Source: Clostridia bacterium (GTDB lineage Bacteria; Bacillota_A; Clostridia; Christensenellales; Aristaeellaceae). Taken from it: 8,375 bases of DNA. Below, one piece after another: positions 1 through 5,461 of the stretch; within the stretch, counting starts at the first letter, position 1, and the number at the start of each line of letters is the position of its first letter. The stretch is from positions 1 through 8,375 of the forward strand of contig JAFUPO010000305.1 of assembly GCA_017481185.1 (NCBI GenBank). The letters are read 5' to 3'. The position numbers and the translations under genes were made by a program. The notes below the pieces were generated by a model, which was not told the origin of the DNA, ran no database searches, and worked only from the letters and a program-made list of their open reading frames with translations.

Positions 1-96
1 AGGAACACGACCTGTTTCTGCACATTTGGTCATCACGCAGCTTCAATAAGCGTGGTTAGTATATGTATGTGCAAATACTTCAGATAAGATAATTTA

Positions 97-334
97 GAGT
101 CCCCTGCCCGTTGTCTTGCACAGCCTGAGCCGCCGCGCATAGGCAACGGGTAGGGAGCAAACCTGTTTATTTGCCGCACGACAAGATTGATTCACCGGCC
201 GAAAGCACTTGATTTGCCCGACTGTGCGCCATCGAGGCAATCAGACAAACGCTCCTGTTAATTCTCCAAGTGCTAATTATTGTTGGAAAATCAAAGGTTT
301 TCAAAAGCCCCTTCGCATAAGCGGAGGGGCTTTT
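97..334 (+). ncRNA. Candidate structured RNA of unknown family, ending in a terminator
   Basis: No believable protein gene lies in the first 390 bases. Several complementary segments can be seen. CCCTGCCCGTTG (102-113) pairs with CAACGGGTAGGG (144-155) apart from one mismatch. GGAGC (154-158) matches GCTCC (251-255). Inside that, TTGCC (171-175) matches GGCAA (236-240), and GCAC (176-179) matches GTGC (224-227). The stretch finishes at a strong hairpin with a T run (303-334). Nested helices plus a terminator suit either an independent small RNA or the leader of a gene since lost. I could not match it to RNase P, tmRNA, SRP, 6S or a riboswitch class. The 5' end is not defined by a clear promoter, so the start given is a guess. 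Bases 1-96 show nothing I can name. Confidence 0.3.
303..334. terminator. Strong rho-independent terminator, usable in both directions
   Basis: AAAAGCCCCTTCGC and GCGGAGGGGCTTTT form a 14-bp stem with one non-Watson-Crick pair and an ATAA loop. A/T runs on both sides let it work on either strand. On the plus strand it closes the 1-300 stretch. On the minus strand it would be a second stop behind the GH127 remnant. Confidence 0.85.
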
Positions 335-342
335 GTGTCAGC

Positions 343-371
343 AAGACCACCGATCAAGCATCGGCGGTCTT
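343..371 (-). terminator. Hairpin after the GH127 remnant
   Basis: AAGACCACCGAT and ATCGGCGGTCTT flank a 5-nt loop. The one mismatch is A-C in plus-strand RNA but becomes a G-U wobble in minus-strand RNA. The hairpin is therefore better formed in the minus direction, just after the minus-strand stop codon at 391. The T run is poor on both strands, so termination strength is uncertain. Confidence 0.5.
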
Positions 372-390
372 ATTGCTATTTGAACCATAA

Positions 391-699
391 TCATTTTTCG
401 CGGATCCATACGCTCATTTCGCCCAGACCGCGGTTGCCCCAGGCATAGTAAGGAATCGCGCGAATGGCCGCAGGCGCATCGCCTCGATGGGCCTGGGTTT
501 CAATGGGCACAACCCCTCCAAGGAGCTTTTCGTCAAAGGGCAGCACTGTTATAGGAGCATCTGCCGCAAGGGTCAGTTGCCCGAGCGCCGGGCCGTTATC
601 CGCCTCCTCCAAGCAGTAAAGCATAGGGCCCCGGGCCAAAGCAGTTTTTCCTCGCGCATCCCTGACCATAGGGTGCGCATGAACCCGGCGCACCGGCAT
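391..699 (-). pseudogene. GH127 beta-L-arabinofuranosidase, C-terminal remnant
   Basis: About 102 residues match the end of glycoside hydrolase family 127 (DUF1680), which removes beta-L-arabinofuranose from plant glycans. Recognisable pieces are MPVRRVHAHP, ALARGPMLYCLEE and AIPYYAWGNRGLGEMSVWI, which in the family read roughly MPVRRVYANP, ALQRGPLVYCLEE and AIPYYAWANRGPGEM. A full enzyme is about 620-650 residues, so the whole catalytic part is missing. Upstream of residue 1 the frame runs into a stop codon (715-717) within six codons, inside sequence belonging to the neighbouring permease. The join is therefore near base 700. The segment between GGVVPIETQAHRGD and APAAIRAIPYYAW also looks about 20-30 residues too short, suggesting an internal deletion. 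It cannot make a working enzyme. Confidence 0.8.
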
Positions 700-926
700 T
701 GGGCGGCGGCAAGTTTAAGATCACCGTCTCCGTGCTGGGCGCATACGCCATCCAGGCCCTGACCATCACCCTCTATGCCAGGAAGGTGCCCTCCACCGAT
801 GTGAAGGCCTATAAAGATATTGTGATCATCCTAATCGTGGTGATCGGCTCCCCCGTGGTGAATCAGAAGATTTCGCAGCTTTGGGCAAGTCCCAAGGCTG
901 GACGGATGCAAAAGGAGGCGGCTTAA
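699..926 (+). pseudogene. YtfT-like sugar ABC transporter permease, C-terminal remnant
   Basis: Only the last 75 or so codons remain of a permease usually about 330-340 residues long. The stretch from LGGGKFKITVSVLGAYAIQA through KVPSTDVKAYKDIVIILIVV to IGSPVVNQKISQLW is typical of the C-terminus of the YtfT member of galactofuranose/arabinose-type ABC importers. The 5' side is cut at about base 700, where it abuts the oppositely oriented GH127 scrap. The stop codon (924-926) touches the start of the next permease gene. That gene's ribosome binding site (AAAGGAGG, about 910-917) lies within this coding end, the normal operon layout for ytfT-yjfF pairs. No promoter remains for it. Confidence 0.8.
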
Positions 927-1789
927 ATGAATAACTCCAAGGATCTCAGGAGCAGGGAGCCGCTGACCGATACCCAGCTGCTTTTGACCATTACCATCTG
1001 CATTTTCTTCGCCATGTACTTTGCGGCCATGGCCATTTGGGGAGGCGGATTTCTGCGCTGGCAGCAGCTGTTTGATATGCTCAACCACAACGCTGCCCTA
1101 ATCATCGTAGCCTGCGGCCTGACCATCGTGATGATTGGCGGTGGGGATCGGCCTGGCCTTCGGCCTGATTCATGGCTTTTTGATCTCCTATCTTGAGATT
1201 CAGCCCTTCATCATCACCCTGGCGGGGATGTTCTTTGCCCGAGGCATGACTACCAGTGTCAGCCTAGAGCCTCAAAAAATCGCTCATGAGGGCTTCCAAG
1301 CCCTGATGAAAACCAAGATTGAGATCCCTCTATTGGGCTACACTGCCAAGAACGGCAAACCTGATCCCCGCCCGGGTGGAAATCGGCATTGTGGTTGCCC
1401 TGGTGCTGGTAGTGGCTGTATTCTTTCTTTTAAAACTAACCCGCTTGGGCCGCAATTTCTATGCCATCGGCGGCAACAGCCAAAGCGCCTTGATGCTGGG
1501 CATCAATGTAAAGCGCGCTCGCTTTATCTCCTATCTAATCAGCGGTTTGCTCTCAGGCATCGCAGGCTTCGTGTTTATGATGCTTACCGGCGGCGTGGGC
1601 AATGTGATCGGCACCCTCTTTGGCGTATTGACCCTAACCACCATTAAGGCCATCGTAACCACTTCCGGCCTGTGTGACCCCTGGTGGCACTCCATCACCA
1701 CCGGCGCGATGCTGTGCTTCTTCATTCTTTTGCAGAGCGTTGTGCTGGCCAACCGAGGCAAGGCGAAAAAGCGCCTCGCTAAGGGCTGA
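927..1789 (+). pseudogene. YjfF-like sugar ABC transporter permease, broken by frameshifts and deletions
   Basis: Homology to YjfF-type permeases runs end to end but in three reading frames. Segment one (from the ATG at 927 to about 1138) holds the first membrane helices and ends at GLTIVMIGG. Segment two (about 1139-1370) continues with VGIGLAFGLIHGFLISYLE and TLAGMFFARGMTT. Segment three (about 1372-1789) starts at LIPARVEIGIVVALVLVV and runs to the stop. At the first break the family's IDISVG block and following helix are missing (about 40 residues), with a frame change. The second break looks like a 1-2 base indel. A third, in-frame loss lies near 1577-1582, where GFVFM joins MLTGGVGNVIGTLFGV without the usual intervening 25 or so residues. 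It is non-functional as read, though assembly error is possible for the single-base break. The strong Shine-Dalgarno is still present. Confidence 0.85.
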
Positions 1790-1813
1790 TCTACCCTGAG
1801 AATTCAAATATTT

Positions 1814-1843
1814 AACCCCTCTGCCAATAGCGGCAGAGGGGTT
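1814..1843 (+). terminator. Rho-independent terminator of the decayed permease operon
   Basis: AACCCCTCTGCC and GGCAGAGGGGTT make a perfect 12-bp stem with a 6-nt loop, followed by TTTCT. It sits 25 bases past the yjfF-like stop. On the minus strand it lies 33 bases past the nucleotidyltransferase stop at 1877 and may serve that gene too, but with a weaker T run. Confidence 0.9.
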
Positions 1844-1876
1844 TTTCTGCTAAATCCGATCGTATGGATGAACTTC

Positions 1877-2470
1877 TCAATCCCGTTTTTCATGGTGCAA
1901 AAAGCATTTGAGCGTTTCAAAGGCTTCCGGCGTATCTGCATCCATCGCAGAGCCTCTATCCTGCACGGGCAAATCTGTCAGGGGGATACTACGCAGAGCC
2001 TCCTTGAGGCCCCCCTCAGCGCTGCACGCCTGTACGTAGCGAGCTGCCTTCATGCGCAGGTAAAGAGGATGCCCTCCCTTTGCGCCGCATAGGGGGCGCA
2101 CCGCGTCAGCCTCACATTCTCTGAGCGCCAAAACCGTTTCCAGCCTGAACAGCGGCACATCCCCCGGCGTGATGTAAACGCCCTCAAAGTCATCTTCCAG
2201 CGCAGCCAAGCCAATCTTTACAGAGTCAAACATTTGACTGGTGGCGTACTGGCTGTTTACCACGATTTGAACGCCCCGTCCGCTCAAATGCTCCGTCAAC
2301 AGCTGCGCATTGTGCCCGGCAACGATAATAATCCGGCTGACGCCTGCTGCCTCAAGCGTATCAATCACATGGTCAATCATGGCTTTCCCTGCCAAAGGCA
2401 TCAGGGGCTTGAACTGCTTCATCCGGGAGGAAAGCCCCGCCGCAGGGATCACGGCTGCGTATTTTTTCAT
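1877..2470 (-). CDS. MocA/MobA-like nucleotidyltransferase (NTP_transf_3)
   Basis: This 197-residue protein belongs to the GT-A fold family that transfers NMP groups, including the molybdopterin cytidylyl- and guanylyltransferases MocA and MobA. The N-terminal signature is intact: PAAGLSSRM (residues 9-17, with the phosphate-binding Arg16), Lys21, and PLMPLAGKAMIDH. Also present are the metal-site motif GDVP (103-106), GGHP (132-135) and MDADTPE (176-182). Length matches the single-domain MocA family, and it should act in the cytoplasm. An in-frame start 21 codons upstream (2533) is rejected because it overlaps the promoter. The chosen ATG has AGAAGGG about 7 bases before it. It is transcribed alone. 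Its substrate cannot be told from sequence: MocA-type CTP transfer to molybdopterin is the nearest match, but no molybdoenzyme gene is in view. Confidence 0.85.
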   Translation of the reverse strand: MKKYAAVIPAAGLSSRMKQFKPLMPLAGKAMIDHVIDTLEAAGVSRIIIVAGHNAQLLTEHLSGRGVQIVVNSQYATSQMFDSVKIGLAALEDDFEGVYITPGDVPLFRLETVLALRECEADAVRPLCGAKGGHPLYLRMKAARYVQACSAEGGLKEALRSIPLTDLPVQDRGSAMDADTPEAFETLKCFLHHEKRD

Positions 2471-2504
2471 ATGGCCGCCCTTCTTGAAAGTCATTGTCTC
2501 CATA

Positions 2505-2533
2505 AGTATACCAGCAGCAGCCGTCACTTTCAA
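2505..2533 (-). promoter_or_regulatory. Promoter of the nucleotidyltransferase gene
   Basis: On the minus strand TTGAAA (-35, 2528-2533) is followed after exactly 17 bases by TATACT (-10, 2505-2510). The predicted start point is about 2498, giving a leader of roughly 28 nt before the ATG at 2470. This also supports that start codon over the upstream in-frame one. Confidence 0.75.
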
Positions 2534-2535
2534 GC

Positions 2536-2571
2536 AAAAAGCCCCTGAGACCGTTGCTCAGTCTCAGGGGC
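2536..2571 (-). terminator. Rho-independent terminator of the APC permease gene
   Basis: GCCCCTGAGAC (2541-2551) and GTCTCAGGGGC (2561-2571) form a perfect 11-bp stem. Read on the minus strand it is followed by TTTTT (2536-2540). It begins 16 bases after the permease stop and insulates the next gene, whose -35 box starts only a few bases further on. Confidence 0.92.
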
Positions 2572-2587
2572 GTGTGATAACGGGTTA

Positions 2588-3940
2588 TCAGCCTTCGTGA
2601 GTCGGGGGCACGTCATCCGCAGGGGTGATCGTGTGGTTGGGAGGATTCTTCTTGGTCAGCACATAGATCAGGGAAGCAACGATGCACACGCCGATCACGA
2701 TATTGACCACAGGCGCATTGCCCTGGAAGTTGGAGATGGTCTGAGCGCCGTAGAGGATCACGGAAATGATGCTCAGCACCCACAAAGACCAAGTGGGCAT
2801 CTTGCCAAAGGGAGAAGCCTTCCAGCAGTTGGGCAGGCGCTTGGGCAGGTTCACCAGAGCGAACTGAGGAATGATCCACATAAAGGTGGTCATACCAACG
2901 GCGATCTTGCCCAGGGTGGCGATGTCCATGTTCAGCAGCACGGGTACCAGGCCGAAGAGATACCAAACGGTCATCAGGCGATGACGCACACCGTACTTGT
3001 TCTTCTTGTCAAACCAGGCGGGGAGCCAGCCATCCTGCACGGCAGCCACAGTGGCGTTGGTGTACCACATAAAGCTGGAGTTCAGGGTAGTGGTCAGGGG
3101 CAGGAGAGCGCCGCCGCACAGGAAGATGATGTACATGATGCTGCCCTCGCCGAACACGGCGCCGGCGGCATAGGTCAGGGGCTTGTTGGCAACCTGCTCC
3201 AGAGGCAGGGAGCCGGAGGCCACCATGCCCAGAGCGGCATAGATCAGGGTGATGGCAACGGTAACGCCCATAATAACGGCGGGAATCACCTTGGCAGGGT
3301 TCTTGACCTGGCTACCAAAGTCAACCAACACGCCGGCACCGCCGATGGCGAAGAACAGCAGGCTGGCAGCATTGAACAGGCCGCTGAAGCCGTTGGTGAT
3401 GAAGCTCTCGCCGCTGAAGTATTCAGCCATATCCAGCTTGGGCAGGCCGAACACGATAAAGGCCACCAAGGAGATCACCAGGATGTAGAACATACCGTTC
3501 TGCACCTTGGCAGCGCTCTTGACGCCGAACAGGTTGGCAACGTAGAACAGGGTCAGCACCACAACGGCGGCAACCGTCTGGTTCAGGCCGGGGATCAGCG
3601 CAGCCAGGTACTGAGCAAAGCTGATACCGAACATGGCAATGGTCAAACGGCCAATCAGGTAAACGAAAATGTAGAAGCCGCCCACGCGGGGATGAAGCAG
3701 CATACTGCAGTAGCAATAGCTGGCAGAGCGCCTGGGGAACACACCGGCCATGATCAGGTAGGGAATAACAGCTACCATGAACATCAGACCGGAGAGCAGA
3801 TAGGAGAGCACCACGCTGCGGCCGGTCATGCCGATGGCCAGACCGGTCAGGGTGATAACGCCGGAGCCGATGGCAAATCCGGTCGCCATAGAAATTGTGT
3901 CTTTTACACCCAATTTCGCTTCAGAATTAGAGGAGGCCAT
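2588..3940 (-). CDS. APC-family amino acid permease
   Basis: This 450-residue, very hydrophobic protein has about twelve membrane segments, typical of the amino acid-polyamine-organocation superfamily. The first helix carries the substrate-binding glycine motif in GFAIGSGVITLTGLAIG. A later helix has LLFFAIGGAGVLVDFGSQVK leading into NPAKVIPAVIMG, the usual helix-6 region. The C-terminal tail is short and polar. It should import or exchange amino acids or related amines across the cytoplasmic membrane; the substrate cannot be assigned. I chose the ATG at 3940 because the family's N-terminus begins there (MASSNSEAKLGVKDTISMAT). The frame stays open 96 codons further up to an ATG at 4228, but that extension has no membrane or family character. 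The Shine-Dalgarno (GGAAGGGTGG, 3951-3960) is only fair. Codon choice is strongly restricted (Leu mostly CTG, Ile mostly ATC, Gly mostly GGC), unlike the neighbouring genes but like the MFS gene, which suggests high expression. Confidence 0.85.
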   Translation of the reverse strand: MASSNSEAKLGVKDTISMATGFAIGSGVITLTGLAIGMTGRSVVLSYLLSGLMFMVAVIPYLIMAGVFPRRSASYCYCSMLLHPRVGGFYIFVYLIGRLTIAMFGISFAQYLAALIPGLNQTVAAVVVLTLFYVANLFGVKSAAKVQNGMFYILVISLVAFIVFGLPKLDMAEYFSGESFITNGFSGLFNAASLLFFAIGGAGVLVDFGSQVKNPAKVIPAVIMGVTVAITLIYAALGMVASGSLPLEQVANKPLTYAAGAVFGEGSIMYIIFLCGGALLPLTTTLNSSFMWYTNATVAAVQDGWLPAWFDKKNKYGVRHRLMTVWYLFGLVPVLLNMDIATLGKIAVGMTTFMWIIPQFALVNLPKRLPNCWKASPFGKMPTWSLWVLSIISVILYGAQTISNFQGNAPVVNIVIGVCIVASLIYVLTKKNPPNHTITPADDVPPTHEG

Positions 3941-4305
3941 TTTCCTATTTCCACCCTTCCAAAGATTACAATATGATGAATTCGGACATTGCAAATCTTG
4001 AATATTTACGGTATACTCACTCTGATGCTCAAAGAAAGGTAAAGCAAACAAAAGCACGCTGCTTCGTTTTTTCAAAATGATATTTTGACACGCGCAGCTG
4101 CTCAAAGCGAAGCCCCCGGTACTATGCTCCCTCCCCAAAGTGTCATAGCCGCCAGAAGCTCTTCTGCCTTGTCTTTCCTTAAGATACAGGAAATTCTGGC
4201 CTAAACCTATTGTACGGTTTTTGTCCATATCCCTCGAAGGCTAAGCGTTTCAATCTCCCTCCAAAATCATTGAATACGCCGCCTTGCGAAAGTAGTACAC
4301 CGTTC
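3941..4305 (-). promoter_or_regulatory. Long 5' leader of the APC permease, possibly structured
   Basis: If transcription starts from the consensus promoter at 4312-4340, the mRNA has about 365 nt before the permease ATG. In minus-strand RNA, GCCAGAA (4194-4200) can pair with TTCTGGC some 40 nt on, enclosing a perfect TTTCCT/AGGAAA hairpin. Further down are TCAAAA/TTTTGA and AAGCA/TGCTT hairpins, the latter followed by a T-rich run that resembles a weak terminator. I cannot match it to lysine, glycine, T-box or SAM leaders. A weak second promoter (TTGCAA-18-TGTAAT, about 3963-3992) could shorten the leader. Confidence 0.35.
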
Positions 4306-4311
4306 GTTAAA

Positions 4312-4340
4312 ATTATAATTAGTCAAATTACGTCTGTCAA
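4312..4340 (-). promoter_or_regulatory. Perfect consensus sigma-70/sigma-A promoter, reading toward the APC permease
   Basis: On the minus strand TTGACA (4335-4340) and TATAAT (4312-4317) are separated by exactly 17 bases, a match to consensus at all twelve positions. Predicted start is near 4305. The nearest minus-strand gene is the APC permease. A TAACGAA motif lies just after the -10 box (4303-4309) and another just upstream of the -35 box (4347-4353). Confidence 0.85.
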
Positions 4341-4345
4341 TCCAT

Positions 4346-4375
4346 CTTCGTTATGCAAATATTTGCATAACGAAG
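4346..4375. promoter_or_regulatory. Perfect 30-bp palindrome, likely operator
   Basis: The left arm CTTCGTTATGCAAAT (4346-4360) is the exact reverse complement of the right arm (4361-4375), with no central spacer. It lies 5 bases upstream of the consensus -35 box of the minus-strand promoter and 42 bases before the start of the divergent hydrolase gene, the place for a dimeric regulator that could act on both. There is no T run, so a terminator is unlikely. The outer TTCGTTA/TAACGAA parts recur beside the MFS promoter. Confidence 0.75.
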
Positions 4376-4417
4376 GCCCTTCACCAACCGCAAGAATCCT
4401 TAAAATCAGGAGTTTTT

Positions 4418-5305
4418 ATGAAGAACGAAGCTATCGTTTTATCCGTGGGTCGAGCTGACTGCAACATACTTTTTATTGGCCAAGGGGATGAGCGGCGCTG
4501 CATCATTATCGATGCCGGCTGTTTCCCTCCGGTTAGGGATACGGCCTTGCGCGATCTTTTGCTCCAGCGTCAAGTAAAAACCATCGATCTTTTGATCATC
4601 ACGCATCTGCACGCTGACCATCTGGCGGCGCTGCATACCCTTGAGGATTCTTTTACCATTCAAAAAATGATCCTTCCCACCGCCAGCCCGATAATCGTTA
4701 CTCCGCAGATACTTAGCACGCAGCCAGGCAATAAGTATTTGCTCAATCTGGCTATGTTAAACAGCTTTCGTGGCCATTGCCAGGCCCAAGGAACCCAGAT
4801 AGAGGATGTAATGCGCTATGCTGGCGCAGGCGCCATCTCCTTTGGAGAATACCGCCTGCGCTGCCTCTACCCCTTTAAGGGCAACCAACAGCTTTCTGTG
4901 AGCTATGCGCTTAAAATGTGCGACACCGCTTGTGACAAGGATGCCTGCATTGCCTATGAAAAGCTTTCTCGCATCCATGCAAACGCCGACTCCTCCGTTT
5001 GGCTTCTGGAGAAAGGCGATCAAGCCCTGGCCCTGTTTGCCGCCGATGCGCCTGAACAAACGCTGATGGACATTCTGACAAAAGAACCTCTTCATCCCCG
5101 GCTGGTTAAGCTGCCCCATCACGGCATCCCCGGCGGCTACTTCAGCTCCACGCTGGTACGCCATCTGGCCCCTGAGGTGCTGGTCGTTTCTACGGATGCC
5201 CGCATGAAAGACCGGGTGCTGGCGCCCTGTAACGCCATTGCAGCCTCTTGCGGCGTTCCCATACATTTCACCTTTGATGGCAGCTATCATTGGTTTTTTG
5301 AATGA
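4418..5305 (+). CDS. Stand-alone ComEC-like metallo-beta-lactamase-fold hydrolase
   Basis: A 295-residue soluble protein without signal peptide or membrane helices. It carries the metal-binding HxHxDH motif as HLHADH (63-68), the strand-Asp pattern IIIDAG (29-34), an Asp in FAADAPE (Asp210) where ComEC proteins have a GD pair, and LPHHG (232-236), then VLVVSTD. This order (NADSSVWLLE, then AADA, then LPHHG) is that of the C-terminal hydrolase domain of the DNA-uptake protein ComEC, here without the channel. Relatives are hydrolases acting on phosphodiesters or unknown substrates; none can be assigned. A segment around Cys168, Cys172 and Cys177 looks like an insertion. The ATG has AGGAG 7 bases upstream. 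The gene is divergent from the APC permease and shares the palindrome region with it. Its own promoter is unclear (a weak TTGAAT-17-TAGTAC at 4270-4298 is the best I found). Codon use is mixed, unlike the transporters. Confidence 0.8.
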   Translation: MKNEAIVLSVGRADCNILFIGQGDERRCIIIDAGCFPPVRDTALRDLLLQRQVKTIDLLIITHLHADHLAALHTLEDSFTIQKMILPTASPIIVTPQILSTQPGNKYLLNLAMLNSFRGHCQAQGTQIEDVMRYAGAGAISFGEYRLRCLYPFKGNQQLSVSYALKMCDTACDKDACIAYEKLSRIHANADSSVWLLEKGDQALALFAADAPEQTLMDILTKEPLHPRLVKLPHHGIPGGYFSSTLVRHLAPEVLVVSTDARMKDRVLAPCNAIAASCGVPIHFTFDGSYHWFFE

Positions 5306-5335
5306 GCCTTTTCGAGCGTGCCCATTTTTTTGCTC

Positions 5336-5364
5336 TTGCACTTCGCTGTTTGCGATGTTATAAT
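5336..5364 (+). promoter_or_regulatory. Promoter of the MocA-like/ModE-like fusion gene
   Basis: TTGCAC (5336-5341), 17 bases, then a perfect TATAAT (5359-5364). A second TATAAT at 5386-5391 and a TATAAC at 5425-5430 follow, without good -35 boxes. The gene therefore seems to have its own promoter even though it follows the hydrolase gene by only 153 bases with no clear terminator between them. Confidence 0.65.
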
Positions 5365-5446
5365 ACCACAACTTATTTTTGTGAGTATAATAGCGTCGAT
5401 CTTCCGCAGCCCATAAGAGGCCTGTATAACGGAATGGTAAGAGAAA

Positions 5447-5461
5447 GGAGGGACTCCCTTG
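5447..5461 (+). promoter_or_regulatory. Ribosome binding site that fixes a TTG start, inside a small hairpin
   Basis: GGAGGG (5447-5452) stands 6-7 bases before the TTG at 5459, with no ATG or GTG in frame near enough to compete. AGGG (5449-5452) can pair with CCCT (5456-5459) over a 3-nt loop, so the Shine-Dalgarno and first start base could be partly hidden. Confidence 0.6.

Noticed and set aside
150..260. Resemblance to a cobalamin riboswitch (CACTGT-like and CAGGAGAC-like pieces) or to RNase P RNA (GAGCAAACC)
   Set aside because: Only short fragments agree. The conserved cores and their order are missing, so this is likely chance.
209..448. 79-codon plus-strand open frame over the first terminators
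   Set aside because: It runs through two hairpin terminators into the GH127 remnant, has no Shine-Dalgarno and resembles no family I know.
2597..3976. Long open frame (459 codons) on the plus strand, antisense to the APC permease
   Set aside because: Its composition (Gly, His, Gln, Asp rich, low in hydrophobic residues, no domain) is that of a mirror of a GC-biased membrane protein gene. The minus-strand frame matches APC permeases along its whole length.
4102..4146. 14-codon minus-strand open frame in the APC leader as a possible attenuator peptide
   Set aside because: It has no good Shine-Dalgarno and no run of one amino acid's codons, so a leader-peptide role is not supported.
4353..4368. 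Two octamer motifs (ATGCAAAT) in inverted orientation
   Set aside because: This is a eukaryotic transcription factor site and has no meaning here beyond being the centre of the 30-bp palindrome.
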